Positions 7,512 through 15,346 are shown, counted from the stretch's first letter. The stretch: DNA of 46,167 bases from CAIXDN01 sp964482085 (GCA_964482085.1 CAYZVS010000009.1:1-46167); one strand, 5' to 3'. Numbers and translations are program-made. Notes: generated from the sequence alone by a model not told the origin.

Positions 7512-8137
7512 ATGGAAGAAAGTATAGCACGCAATGTCTCGCGCGGGTCAGGTGTTTGAAAGATAGCCGAGGCCAGATTAATACGATCCGCTCCAGCTTT
7601 GAGAATGTCGGATAATGATGCTGTCGTCACACCACCATCAAAACCGATGAGGATTCCAGGATTAATACGCTTGATCGCTGTAATTTTTTCAAGTGTCGAT
7701 GGAATAAGTGCTTGCCCGCTCCACCCCGGAGTGACGCCAAGAACCAAAACCTCATCTATCCGATCAAGATAGGTCGCGACCTGTTCCGCTGGCGTTGTTG
7801 GTGAGATCGCAAGCCCGCACTCAATACCAAGCGCCTTGCATTCTCGAATGATCGCATCATGATCAACAGGAATTTCTACATGCCAAATCGCACGCGCAAG
7901 TTGCGGAACACGTCGCCAAGCTTGGATGACGGATAACGGGTCGCGAACCATCAGGTGAAGTTCAATGCCAAGCGTCGTGTCGATAGGCTCGGCCTCATAC
8001 CAAGTCCGATTAGAAACAAAATGCCCGTCCATGCAATCAACTTGCACCATCTGCACAATGCCTTCTACAAAACGCAAACGCTCAAGAAACGTTTTTTGAT
8101 CTTGGACCAGAATGGCCGGAATAAGTTCTACGCTCAT
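7508..8137 (-). CDS. rpe: Ribulose-phosphate 3-epimerase
   Basis: A 209-residue TIM-barrel enzyme interconverting ribulose 5-phosphate and xylulose 5-phosphate. Family motifs are ELIPAILV at the N-terminus, VDCMDGHFVSNRTW, ELHLMVRDP, WHVEI, GLAISPTTPAEQV, LVLGVTPGWSGQ and GFDGGV. The catalytic Asp residues of VDxMDG and DGG and the His of HLM are present. The first metal-ligand His, normally one residue before VDxMDG (IHVDVMDG), is Gln here (VQVDCMDG), so the metal site has three of four usual ligands. The gene overlaps rpiB upstream and the surface-protein gene downstream by 4 nt each (ATGA), so all three should be translationally coupled. Assignment as Rpe is firm; full activity should be tested because of the ligand change. 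Confidence 0.88.
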   Translation of the reverse strand: MSVELIPAILVQDQKTFLERLRFVEGIVQMVQVDCMDGHFVSNRTWYEAEPIDTTLGIELHLMVRDPLSVIQAWRRVPQLARAIWHVEIPVDHDAIIRECKALGIECGLAISPTTPAEQVATYLDRIDEVLVLGVTPGWSGQALIPSTLEKITAIKRINPGILIGFDGGVTTASLSDILKAGADRINLASAIFQTPDPRETLRAILSSI

Positions 8138-8577
8138 GTATCGAGTTCTTTTACGCGGCGCACATGTCGTTCAACTTTGCTTGGTTTTGTTTTTAAGAAT
8201 TTCAAAATAATCTTTTTCGCTAATGCTGGTTTTGTGACCCAGCCGCCAAGCACAAGAATATTTGCATGATTATGCTCGCGTGAAAGCTTTGCATCTTCTT
8301 CACTCCGTGCGACAATTGCACGCACTCCCACGGTACGATTTGCTGCGATATCCATTCCATGTCCCGTACCACATACCAAAATGCCGAGGGCATTCTCATC
8401 ATGGGAAATCGCTAATGCGACTTTTTTAGCGGCGAGGGGATAATCATCGCCTTTAACAAATCGGGGAGACAAATCACAAGCTTGCCACTTAGCCTGAACC
8501 AAAAACGTCTTTAATACTTCCTTGAGCTCAAAGCCCGCGTGGTCGGCTCCGAGGTAAATCATGGGTTTGTTTTGCAT
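8134..8577 (-). CDS. rpiB: Ribose 5-phosphate isomerase B
   Basis: A protein of the RpiB/LacAB family, converting ribose 5-phosphate to ribulose 5-phosphate. Motifs are IYLGADHAGFELKE at the N-terminus, ILVCGTGHGMDIAAN with the catalytic Cys, and REHNHANILVLGG with the conserved His. The frame stays open upstream to 8691, but RpiB proteins begin just before the GxDHAG motif and the extra 38 residues would run into the ileS promoter and coding start. I therefore place the start at ATG 8577 (147 residues); ATG 8562 is also possible. The stop overlaps the rpe start. The gene is divergent from ileS, with about 46 bp between them. Confidence 0.9.
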   Translation of the reverse strand: MQNKPMIYLGADHAGFELKEVLKTFLVQAKWQACDLSPRFVKGDDYPLAAKKVALAISHDENALGILVCGTGHGMDIAANRTVGVRAIVARSEEDAKLSREHNHANILVLGGWVTKPALAKKIILKFLKTKPSKVERHVRRVKELDT

Positions 8578-8585
8578 AAAATAGC

Positions 8586-8614
8586 TTGACCTCGGATCAA
8601 ATCCGACGCATTCT
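8586..8614 (+). promoter_or_regulatory. Putative ileS promoter with an inverted repeat in the spacer
   Basis: TTGACC (8586-8591), 17-bp spacer, CATTCT (8609-8614, weak), then 9 nt to the ATG. The spacer holds TCGGAT-caa-ATCCGA (8592-8606), a perfect 6-bp inverted repeat that could bind a dimeric regulator. The -10 is poor, so confidence is limited. Confidence 0.4.
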
Positions 8615-8623
8615 TCTCCTATT

Positions 8624-11539
8624 ATGCCAGAAGCACCGCTTTTCCCGAAGATGGAGGAAGAAATTGCCGAGTATTGGAAAAAGCAAGGCATTTTTGAGCG
8701 TTCTATTGCAGAACGACCAGAAGGTAAAGGCTATGTCTTTTACGATGGCCCACCATTTGCCACGGGTTTACCCCATCCGGGTCATTTGCTCCAATCAGCC
8801 ATCAAGGACGCCGTTCCTCGATATTGGACGATGAAAGGCTATCGCGTGCCTCGTGTTTGGGGTTGGGATTGTCATGGATTACCAATGGAAGCCTTGATCC
8901 AAAAAGAATTGAACCTCAAAGGCAAGCCAGACATCGAGGCCTACGGCATGGACAAGTTCAATCAAGCTTGCGCCGATGCTGTATTGCGTTATAGCGATGA
9001 ATGGAAGCGCTATATAGAACGTCTTGGCCGTTGGGTCGATTTTGACGGCGCCTACAAAACCATGGACCGCGACTATATCGAGTCCGTCTGGTGGGTGTTT
9101 TCTGAACTCTGTAAAAAGAAACTCGTTTATAAAGATTTACGCGTTTCTTTTTACTCGCCGGTAAACGGTACGCCTCTTTCCAACTCGGAAGTCGCGATGG
9201 AGAACTCATACATCGATGTAGAAGATCCATCTGTCATCGTCAAGTTTGCCGTTGCAAATGAGCCAAATACGTTCTTGCTCGCTTGGACAACAACGCCTTG
9301 GACCTTGCCAGCCAACGTTGCGCTCGCCGTAAATCCGGAAGAGATGTACGTCAAAGCTCGCGTTAAATCAAAAGGTGAAACATATTATTTTGCCGATAAA
9401 CTTCAGTCGCAAGTCTTTAGTCAATTCTATCCGCTTGGTGAAGAGCAGGACGATTTTGAAATCGTGCAAAAGATGATCGGCTCTTCTCTGGTCGGAATGA
9501 AATACGCGCCGCTATTCCCGCTCGCAAAAGAAGATTGGAATCGTCTGGTGGAGCGTGAAGGTCGTGTTTCCTTTGAAGTCGTTGGCATGGATTATGTAAC
9601 GATGACCGATGGAACCGGCATCGTGCACACGGCACCAGCTTTTGGAGAAGAGGATTTCCGCGCCGCCGGTGTTCATGGCTTACCGGTCCTTGTGACGCTC
9701 GATGAAGTCGGTCATCAACGTACGGGAGTTCCGCTCGTTTCTGGACAGTTCTATCTCAAGTCCAATGAGGGAATCATGAATGACTTAGAGTCGCGTGGAC
9801 TCATGTATCGCAGAGAAACGATCAAGCACTCGGTTGCAATTTTTGCCCGTAACAACACACGTTTGATCTACAAAGCGCAACCAGCTTGGTATGTCGATAT
9901 CAAAAAGTTGCGCCCAAAGATGCTCAAAACAGCAACCAAGATCAATTGGCATCCAGCTCACTTAAAAGAAGGTCGATTTGGCAAAGGCTTAGAAACAGCA
10001 CCGGACTGGTGTATTTCACGCAGCCGTTTCTGGGGCGCGCCAATTCCTGTTTGGACCAATGCCGATGGTACGGATGTTCAGGTGTTTGCATCCATCGCAG
10101 AATTGGAAAAAGCATCCAAAACCAAGATCAACGAGAAAGACGTCATGGCCATGCATCGTCCAAACATCGACGAGATCACATTCAAGAATGCCAAGGGCGA
10201 GGAAATGCGCCGTATTCCGGATGTCTTTGACTGTTGGTTTGAGTCAGGCTCGATGCCATACGCCGCGCCGCATTATCCATTTGAAAACAAGAAATGGTTT
10301 GATAACAATTTCCCAGCAGATTTTATCGGAGAAGCACTCGACCAAACACGTGGCTGGTTCTACAACTTGCATGTGCTCTCGACTGCACTCTTCAACAAGC
10401 CAGCGTTTACGAATGTCACATGTACCGGACTTATTCTCGCAGAAGACGGTCGCAAGATGTCCAAGAGCCAGAAAAACTACACCGATCCATGGGAACTCTT
10501 TGAGACCTACGGCGCCGACTCGATGCGTTACTATTTGCTTTCCTCGCCAGTGGTTGAGGGAGAAGCGCTCAATTTCTCCGATCGCGATTTACAAAACATT
10601 GTCCGTGGTTTTCTAAACTTATTCTGGAATGTCAAAACCTTCTTCGCGACCTATTCAGAAGGGGAGACGATTCGCTTGGAAAAACCACGTAGCGCTCACG
10701 TCCTAGACCGTTGGATGTTCTCACGATTGCATGCGCTTATCGCAGAAGTTACAACAGAAATGGATGGTTATGAAATCGCTCGCGCCTCGCGTCCGCTCCG
10801 AGCTTTTGTCGAGGATCTTTCAACGTGGTGGTTGCGTCGCTCGCGCGACAGAATTAAGTCGGAAAACGTTTATGAACGTCTCGACGCCTTGAAGACATTG
10901 CTGGAAGTCATGCTCGACTTCACGCGACTCATGGCGCCATTCACACCGTTTCTTGCTGAGAAAATTTATCTTGAAATGGGCGGTCCAAAAGCATCCGTGC
11001 ACCTCGATAAATGGCCAAAAGCGGATACGCGCCTTATCGATGAACGTCTGCTCGCGGATATGCGATGGTTACGAGAAGCCGCATCCAAAGCGCATGAACA
11101 GCGATCCATCGCCAAGCTTCCAGTCCGCCAAGCACTTGCCGCAGCCATCGTGAAAATGAATGACGCGGAAGAAGTTGCACGTTTCAATCGCCAAACCGAT
11201 CTTGCAACGCTTCTCGCGGAAGAATTAAATGTAGAATGTGTTTGCATCGAGTATGCGGCCGGCATGGAAGAAGCCTGGACGATCACACTCGATACCGTCA
11301 TCACGCCAGAACTGAAGCGCAAGGGTTTGCGCCGTGAGTTTGTGCGCATGGTGATGGCAGCTCGCAAAGAGCAGAATCTCCAACCGTCAGACCGAGTACG
11401 ACTCAAGGTCGCAACAAGTGAAGAAATGGTTGAAGCGGTAAAAGAAAAAGAACAGGAAGTCGCTCATGACTTGAAGTCTGAGTCGCTCGAGATCTCCGTC
11501 GGAGAAGGGGAGCCGGTGGTTACAATCGAACGCGTATAA
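8624..11539 (+). CDS. ileS: Isoleucyl-tRNA synthetase
   Basis: A 971-residue class I synthetase charging tRNA-Ile. The HIGH-type signature is HPGH (51-54) after DGPPFATGLP, then GWDCHGLPMEA, the editing-domain motif WTTTPWTLPAN (221-231) and GTGIVHTAPAFGEED, and the KMSKS loop (611-615). The Rossmann and CP domains and the helical anticodon-binding domain are complete. The order and length fit the eukaryote-like (type 2) IleRS subclass. In relatives such as Thermus IleRS, zinc-binding Cys pairs lie at CWRC, after WGTPLPIW, and before MRRVP; here these are IFARNN (406-411), TNADGTD (478-484) and KNAKGEEM (521-528), all without Cys. Both structural zinc sites in this region seem to be lost together. 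It is followed by a clear terminator and is its own unit. Confidence 0.97.
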   Translation: MPEAPLFPKMEEEIAEYWKKQGIFERSIAERPEGKGYVFYDGPPFATGLPHPGHLLQSAIKDAVPRYWTMKGYRVPRVWGWDCHGLPMEALIQKELNLKGKPDIEAYGMDKFNQACADAVLRYSDEWKRYIERLGRWVDFDGAYKTMDRDYIESVWWVFSELCKKKLVYKDLRVSFYSPVNGTPLSNSEVAMENSYIDVEDPSVIVKFAVANEPNTFLLAWTTTPWTLPANVALAVNPEEMYVKARVKSKGETYYFADKLQSQVFSQFYPLGEEQDDFEIVQKMIGSSLVGMKYAPLFPLAKEDWNRLVEREGRVSFEVVGMDYVTMTDGTGIVHTAPAFGEEDFRAAGVHGLPVLVTLDEVGHQRTGVPLVSGQFYLKSNEGIMNDLESRGLMYRRETIKHSVAIFARNNTRLIYKAQPAWYVDIKKLRPKMLKTATKINWHPAHLKEGRFGKGLETAPDWCISRSRFWGAPIPVWTNADGTDVQVFASIAELEKASKTKINEKDVMAMHRPNIDEITFKNAKGEEMRRIPDVFDCWFESGSMPYAAPHYPFENKKWFDNNFPADFIGEALDQTRGWFYNLHVLSTALFNKPAFTNVTCTGLILAEDGRKMSKSQKNYTDPWELFETYGADSMRYYLLSSPVVEGEALNFSDRDLQNIVRGFLNLFWNVKTFFATYSEGETIRLEKPRSAHVLDRWMFSRLHALIAEVTTEMDGYEIARASRPLRAFVEDLSTWWLRRSRDRIKSENVYERLDALKTLLEVMLDFTRLMAPFTPFLAEKIYLEMGGPKASVHLDKWPKADTRLIDERLLADMRWLREAASKAHEQRSIAKLPVRQALAAAIVKMNDAEEVARFNRQTDLATLLAEELNVECVCIEYAAGMEEAWTITLDTVITPELKRKGLRREFVRMVMAARKEQNLQPSDRVRLKVATSEEMVEAVKEKEQEVAHDLKSESLEISVGEGEPVVTIERV

Positions 11540-11542
11540 AAA

Positions 11543-11572
11543 CAAAAACTCCTCGATAGAGAGGAGTTTTTG
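11543..11572 (+). terminator. Intrinsic terminator after ileS
   Basis: Stem CAAAAACTCCTC (11543-11554) and GAGGAGTTTTTG (11561-11572) with loop GATAGA. It also ends just beyond the 3' end of the convergent tRNA-Arg and may serve both. Confidence 0.9.
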
Positions 11573-11574
11573 TA

Positions 11575-11651
11575 TGGTGCGCCCCAGACGATTCGAACGT
11601 CTGACCTCTCCCTTCGGAGGGGAGCGCTCTATCCAGCTGAGCTAGGGGCGC
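11575..11651 (-). tRNA. tRNA-Arg (anticodon CCG)
   Basis: Full cloverleaf on the minus strand: 7-bp acceptor GCGCCCC / GGGGCGC, D stem GCTC/GAGC, anticodon stem CTCCC/GGGAG with loop CTCCGAA, T stem AGACG/CGTCT with TTCGAAT loop, and an encoded CCA. The anticodon CCG reads the CGG arginine codon. Confidence 0.95.
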
Positions 11652-11661
11652 GAGCCGACGG

Positions 11662-11711
11662 ATCGTAACGTAGGCTTGTAGGTTTGACAAACCGTAAGCC
11701 TTTGCTACCAT
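11662..11711. promoter_or_regulatory. Overlapping divergent promoters of tRNA-Arg and tRNA-Lys
   Basis: The plus-strand promoter is TTGACA (11684-11689), 16 bp, TACCAT (11706-11711), toward tRNA-Lys. The minus-strand promoter is TTGTCA (11685-11690), 17 bp, TACGAT (11662-11667), toward tRNA-Arg. Both -35 elements lie in one perfect inverted repeat, GGTTTG-A-CAAACC (11681-11693), so the two directions probably compete for polymerase. Confidence 0.6.
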
Positions 11712-11729
11712 TAGCGCACTTTTACACTT

Positions 11730-11805
11730 GCAGCGGTAGCTCAATCGGTAGAGCAGGGGCCTCTTAAGCCCAAGGTTCTGGGTTCGATTCCCAGCCGCTG
11801 CACCA
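11730..11805 (+). tRNA. tRNA-Lys (anticodon CTT)
   Basis: Acceptor GCAGCGG / CCGCTGC, D stem GCTC/GAGC, anticodon loop CTCTTAA, T stem CTGGG/CCCAG with TTCGATT loop, encoded CCA. Anticodon CTT reads AAG. The outermost anticodon-stem pair is a G-A mismatch (GGGGC against GCCCA), which is unusual but tolerable. Confidence 0.93.
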
Positions 11806-11811
11806 TCGTAT

Positions 11812-11835
11812 AAACCCCTCCAAAAGAGGGGTTTT
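11812..11835 (+). terminator. Intrinsic terminator after tRNA-Lys
   Basis: Stem AAACCCCTC / GAGGGGTTT with loop CAAAA and trailing T residues, 6 bp after the tRNA CCA. Confidence 0.9.
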
Positions 11836-11898
11836 ACGTTTGACCATTCAGGGGAAATCTGCCTAGTGCCTTATCAGGCCTTGAACCCGGGAGAGTTT

Positions 11899-12975
11899 AT
11901 GTTCGGCAGGAGCAATGGCCAAGCGTTCCTTAAAAAAGGAAAACTCCATTTCGATGTGCACGCCGACCAATCGGCGCGACGCCAGCATTCACAATACGAG
12001 CTCATCTCTGATGAGGAATTCACTCGAAGGTTCCTCGCATTTGAGCCCTCCAACTTTTTGTTCTGCGGCTACGAACGAGAGTGCGAGGAATTGGCCAAAA
12101 AGAATTTGCCGGTTCCAGAGCGCATCGCGCGCCACCTTGAGCGCGCGCGGGTGCGCAGGCTGCAGCTATCGCATCCGCTCGCACTCGCCAACATGAAGTT
12201 GGTCATTAAGGTCGCGGCAACCTTCTCTGGCCGTGGCGTGGATTTCACCGATTTGGTGCAGGAAGGGTATTTTGCTCTCTTGCACACGATCGAAAGGTTC
12301 AAGATCCGCCTCGGTTACAAGTTCTCAACCTATGCGACATGGTGGCTGCGCTCCGCCTTCCGATCAGCGGTGATGGATATTTCCAGCGTACGCATTCTGC
12401 GTGTTCCCCCTCATCGCCAAGAAGACGAACGCCTTTTGGCGCGTGAGGAAGCCTCGTTCATGACGCTTTACGGAGCACATCCCACGGATGAAGAACTGCT
12501 GGAGTATGCCAAGAAGCGTGGCTCTATATTCTCTGGCGTCAACCCCAAGAAACTCCATGCGCTCAGAATCGCGCCCGTCATGGGCCGCAAGACCTCCCTC
12601 GACACGCCATTCGGCAATGAGGGTGGGGGGACGTTCATGGGTCTCTTTGCTGCCGAGGTATACTCGCCGGAAACGTTAGCTGCTGCTCGTGAGCGATTAC
12701 CGTTTCTGGAACAGGAGATACACCGCATCGTTGATGGTTCATCGACACGGAACAGTCAACGTGACACGCATATCTTTCGTTGGCGCTTTGGCATCGACGA
12801 CGGAGAGCCAAAAACTCTACAAGAGATCGGCGAGCATTACCACATCTCGCGTGAACGTGTCCGACAAATAGTCGCAAAGCGTCTAAGGGATCACGGTTTG
12901 TCCGAGTGCGCCTTCGAGTTAAAGCTCGAGTCCTTGGAAACTATTCGTACGGCTCTCGGAGTCGAGCATCCCTAG
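11899..12975 (+). CDS. Sigma-70 family RNA polymerase sigma factor
   Basis: A 358-residue sigma factor. Region 2 is unmistakable: ANMKLVIKVAATFSGRG, then DFTDLVQEGYFALLHTIERF and YKFSTYATWWLRSAFRSAV (core binding, -10 melting and recognition). Region 3 has HPTDEELLEYAKKRG and SLDTPFG. Region 4 carries the helix-turn-helix TLQEIGEHYHISRERVRQIV that contacts the -35. No acidic region 1.1 is present, so it resembles a group 2 or stripped-down housekeeping sigma rather than a full RpoD; which one cannot be told without the rest of the genome. I chose ATG 11899 because GGGAGAG lies 3 nt upstream; GTG 11866 would add 11 residues. It is flanked by terminators on both sides, so transcribed alone. Confidence 0.9.
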   Translation: MFGRSNGQAFLKKGKLHFDVHADQSARRQHSQYELISDEEFTRRFLAFEPSNFLFCGYERECEELAKKNLPVPERIARHLERARVRRLQLSHPLALANMKLVIKVAATFSGRGVDFTDLVQEGYFALLHTIERFKIRLGYKFSTYATWWLRSAFRSAVMDISSVRILRVPPHRQEDERLLAREEASFMTLYGAHPTDEELLEYAKKRGSIFSGVNPKKLHALRIAPVMGRKTSLDTPFGNEGGGTFMGLFAAEVYSPETLAAARERLPFLEQEIHRIVDGSSTRNSQRDTHIFRWRFGIDDGEPKTLQEIGEHYHISRERVRQIVAKRLRDHGLSECAFELKLESLETIRTALGVEHP

Positions 12976-12980
12976 CACTC

Positions 12981-13020
12981 AAGCGGCCCCGACTTCTCGT
13001 CGGGGCCGCTTCTTGTTTTT
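12981..13020 (+). terminator. Strong intrinsic terminator after the sigma factor gene
   Basis: Perfect 13-bp stem AAGCGGCCCCGAC / GTCGGGGCCGCTT with loop TTCTC, then TCTTGTTTTT. Confidence 0.95.
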
Positions 13021-13021
13021 A

Positions 13022-13050
13022 TTGACGTTTCACGTTTTTCCATACACGAT
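13022..13050 (+). promoter_or_regulatory. Possible proS promoter
   Basis: TTGACG (13022-13027), 17 bp, CACGAT (13045-13050), followed 13 nt later by the proS ATG. The -10 is weak; the -35 and spacing are good. Confidence 0.35.
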
Positions 13051-13063
13051 ACGCGGCATATCT

Positions 13064-14332
13064 ATGCGCCAATCACGACTCTTCACGCGCACGTCCAAAA
13101 ACGTCCCGCATGACTCCGACTCGGTAAATTCTCGTTTCCTGACACAGGGCGGCTTCGTCCACCAAGAAATGGCTGGTGTTTACTCGTGGCTACCGCTTGG
13201 TTTGCGCGTTCTCCGCAAAGTAGAAAACATTGTTCGCCAAGAACTCGACAAGCTCGGCGCGCAAGAGATTCTCATGAGCGCACTTCAGCCAAAAGAAAAT
13301 TGGGATACATCAGGTCGATGGGATTCCGTCGATATCCTATTCAAGATTCCAAGCCAAACCGGAAAAGTCTATGGCCTTGGTCCGACGCATGAAGAAATTG
13401 TCACGCCGCTCGTCAAAACATTTTTGAATTCCTACAAAGATTTACCGATTGCCGTTTACCAAATTCAATCCAAATTCCGTGACGAACTCCGCGCAAAAAG
13501 CGGTGTTCTCCGTGGCCGCGAGTTTGGCATGAAAGATCTCTATTCTTTTCACGCATCTACCGACGACTTTGATGCCTACTATCGTCAAGTATTGGAAACC
13601 TATCTGACAATCTTTTCGCGCTGCGGTGTAAACGCAAAAGTGGTTGAGGCTTCTGGAGGATCATTTTCCAAAAAATACTCACATGAGTTTCAGGTTCTGA
13701 CGCCAGCAGGAGAAGACAAGATTCTCACATCGGAAACAGGTTCATTCGCGCAAAACTCGGAGATCGCAACCTTGAAAGAAGGGGATAAGAACCCAGAGAA
13801 CGGGGAGACGCTTCAATGGGCTACGGGTGTGGAAGTCGGAAACATCTTTGATCTCGGAACCAAGTTCTCTGACGCTTTTGACGTTGCATTCACGGATGAA
13901 AATGGCGAGCGCAAAATCGCCGTCATGGGTTGCTACGGAATCGGCACAACACGTCTCGTCGGTACCATTGTCGAGGCAAGTCACGACGACAAAGGAATGA
14001 TTTGGCCGGTCGCCGTTGCGCCATTCCATGTTCATCTCATCGCTTTAAAATCTAAGGATGAAGCGGTACAGTCACGCATTAATTCCATCGCAAAAGAAAT
14101 GTACGATGGCTTGTGGGGAGTAGGTGTAGAAGTTCTTTGGGATGACCGTGAAGGCGTTTCCCCAGGCGAGAAATTTGCCGACGCCGATCTTATCGGCTTA
14201 CCGCTACGCCTCGTTGTTTCTGAAAAGACCTTGAAAGAAGATTCTGTTGAATGGAAAGCGCGTAAGGAATCGGAGGCTAAGCTTGTGAAGATCGAGGACC
14301 TCGTTGAACAGGTGCAAGGGATGATGAAATAA
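13064..14332 (+). CDS. proS: Prolyl-tRNA synthetase (short form, no editing insertion)
   Basis: A 422-residue class II synthetase charging tRNA-Pro. Motif 2 region FRDELRAKSGVLRGREFGMKD, substrate motif GPTHEEIVTPLV, GVEVGNIFDLGTKFS and motif 3 GCYGIGTTRLVGTIVEA are all present, followed by an anticodon-binding domain (HVHLIALKS, VLWDDREGVSPGEKFADADLIGLPLRLVV). Typical bacterial ProRS is about 570 residues because of a 180-residue editing domain inserted between motifs 2 and 3; it is missing here, with only about 40 residues around ETGSFAQNSEIA in that place. Mischarged Ala-tRNA-Pro would need another remedy. The longer frame from 13013 begins in the terminator and promoter, so ATG 13064 is preferred. 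It runs directly into the next gene (5 bp gap). Confidence 0.95.
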   Translation: MRQSRLFTRTSKNVPHDSDSVNSRFLTQGGFVHQEMAGVYSWLPLGLRVLRKVENIVRQELDKLGAQEILMSALQPKENWDTSGRWDSVDILFKIPSQTGKVYGLGPTHEEIVTPLVKTFLNSYKDLPIAVYQIQSKFRDELRAKSGVLRGREFGMKDLYSFHASTDDFDAYYRQVLETYLTIFSRCGVNAKVVEASGGSFSKKYSHEFQVLTPAGEDKILTSETGSFAQNSEIATLKEGDKNPENGETLQWATGVEVGNIFDLGTKFSDAFDVAFTDENGERKIAVMGCYGIGTTRLVGTIVEASHDDKGMIWPVAVAPFHVHLIALKSKDEAVQSRINSIAKEMYDGLWGVGVEVLWDDREGVSPGEKFADADLIGLPLRLVVSEKTLKEDSVEWKARKESEAKLVKIEDLVEQVQGMMK

Positions 14333-14337
14333 CTGGC

Positions 14338-14919
14338 ATGGAAATCGTTCGTGAAGAAAGCTATGCAAAAGAAACGTTCAAGAATGTAGAGCTCAGTGCT
14401 ACGGACATCTCAGCTGCTTCATTCTCAGACTGTACCTTTTCCGCATGCCATTTGGACAAGATAAATTTTCGCGGCACAAACTTTTCTGATTGTATTTTTG
14501 ATCGCTGTGAGATCACTCTTCCAACGTTCGAGAATTGCGGAATGAATGGAATCTCGTTTGAGGGATGCAAGCTCGTTGGGGCGGACTTCACTCGCTGTAA
14601 CGCAAAGTTTCTCGACATTCGTTTCAAAGACTGTCTGATTGATACATGCAACTTCACAGGCCTCAAACTCAAGAAGACTTCATTTTTGCGATGCGTGATT
14701 CGTGAGACGCCATTCATCGATAGTGTTCTCGAATCAGCGGATTTTGAAGAGAGCGATCTCGAGGGAGCGCTATTCCATCACTGTGATTTACAAGGGGCAG
14801 ATTTTTCTCGCGCAAAGAACTACTCCATTGATCCATCCAACAATAAACTAAAAGGAGCGATCTTTTCTTTTCCGGAGGCTGCTTCATTGCTGACAAAAAT
14901 TGGAATCAATCTCAAGTAA
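14338..14919 (+). CDS. Pentapeptide-repeat protein
   Basis: A 193-residue protein built almost wholly of A(D/N)LxF-type pentapeptides: ASFSDCTF, INFRGTNFSDCIF, ISFEGCKLVGADFTRC, CNFTGLKL, ADFEESDLEGALF, LQGADFSRA. Such repeats fold into a right-handed quadrilateral beta-helix. Some members mimic DNA and protect gyrase (Qnr/MfpA), but most have no known role, and nothing here singles out that function. Cysteines fill several repeat positions, as is common in the family. It follows proS by 5 bp and is probably cotranscribed with it. No signal peptide, so cytoplasmic. Confidence 0.85.
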   Translation: MEIVREESYAKETFKNVELSATDISAASFSDCTFSACHLDKINFRGTNFSDCIFDRCEITLPTFENCGMNGISFEGCKLVGADFTRCNAKFLDIRFKDCLIDTCNFTGLKLKKTSFLRCVIRETPFIDSVLESADFEESDLEGALFHHCDLQGADFSRAKNYSIDPSNNKLKGAIFSFPEAASLLTKIGINLK

Positions 14920-14920
14920 C

Positions 14921-14952
14921 AAAAAAATCTCCCACTCGGAGAGATTTTTTTT
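14921..14952. terminator. Bidirectional terminator between the pentapeptide gene and HU
   Basis: AAAAAAATCTC (14921-14931) and GAGATTTTTTTT (14941-14952) around loop CCACTCGGA. Placed between two convergent genes, with A/T runs suited to both directions. Confidence 0.85.
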
Positions 14953-14962
14953 GTTTCGATGC

Positions 14963-15316
14963 TTACATCGAAGGGCTCATCGGAGCGCTTGGAGGTGTCA
15001 TCGGAGCGGCTGCTGGAGCGGCGTTTGCAGCCATGCCAGCGTGCTTGAGAGCATCCTTCAAACCCTTACCAGCTTTGAACTTTGGAACGGTGACGGCACC
15101 GATCTGGATCTTCTCGGTCGGACGCTGCGGGTTCACACCCATACGAGCGGCGCGAGTCTTGGCCATGAAAGCACCAAAGCCAGCGATGTTCACTTCACCG
15201 CCTCCTTTGAGCGTAGAAGTGACTACTTCGACAAACGCTTCGACCATGTCTTCAGCCTGTTTCTTGGTGACACCGACCTTTTCCGAGAGGTAGTTGATGA
15301 GTTCTGCCTTGTTCAT
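14963..15316 (-). CDS. HU-family DNA-binding protein with Ala/Pro/Met-rich tail
   Basis: A 117-residue nucleoid protein. Residues 1-90 are a standard HU/IHF fold: MNKAELINYLSEKVGVTKKQ, then AFVEVVTSTLKGGGEVNIAGFGAF, the DNA-binding arm with R-x-x-R-x-G-x-N-P (AARMGVNPQRP), and VPKFKAGKGLKDAL. The arm proline that intercalates into DNA is present in NPQRP. The last 25 residues are an added low-complexity tail (AAPAAAPMTPPSAPMSPSM) with no charge, unlike the lysine-rich tails of other long HU proteins. Monocistronic between a promoter and a terminator. HU versus IHF cannot be decided from sequence. Confidence 0.93.
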   Translation of the reverse strand: MNKAELINYLSEKVGVTKKQAEDMVEAFVEVVTSTLKGGGEVNIAGFGAFMAKTRAARMGVNPQRPTEKIQIGAVTVPKFKAGKGLKDALKHAGMAANAAPAAAPMTPPSAPMSPSM

Positions 15317-15346
15317 AGGTAGGAATAATGAATGATTGATGGGGTT

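Noticed and set aside
11866..11898. GTG 11866 as the sigma-factor start
   Set aside because: ATG 11899 has GGGAGAG directly upstream; the additional 11 residues add no recognisable sequence.
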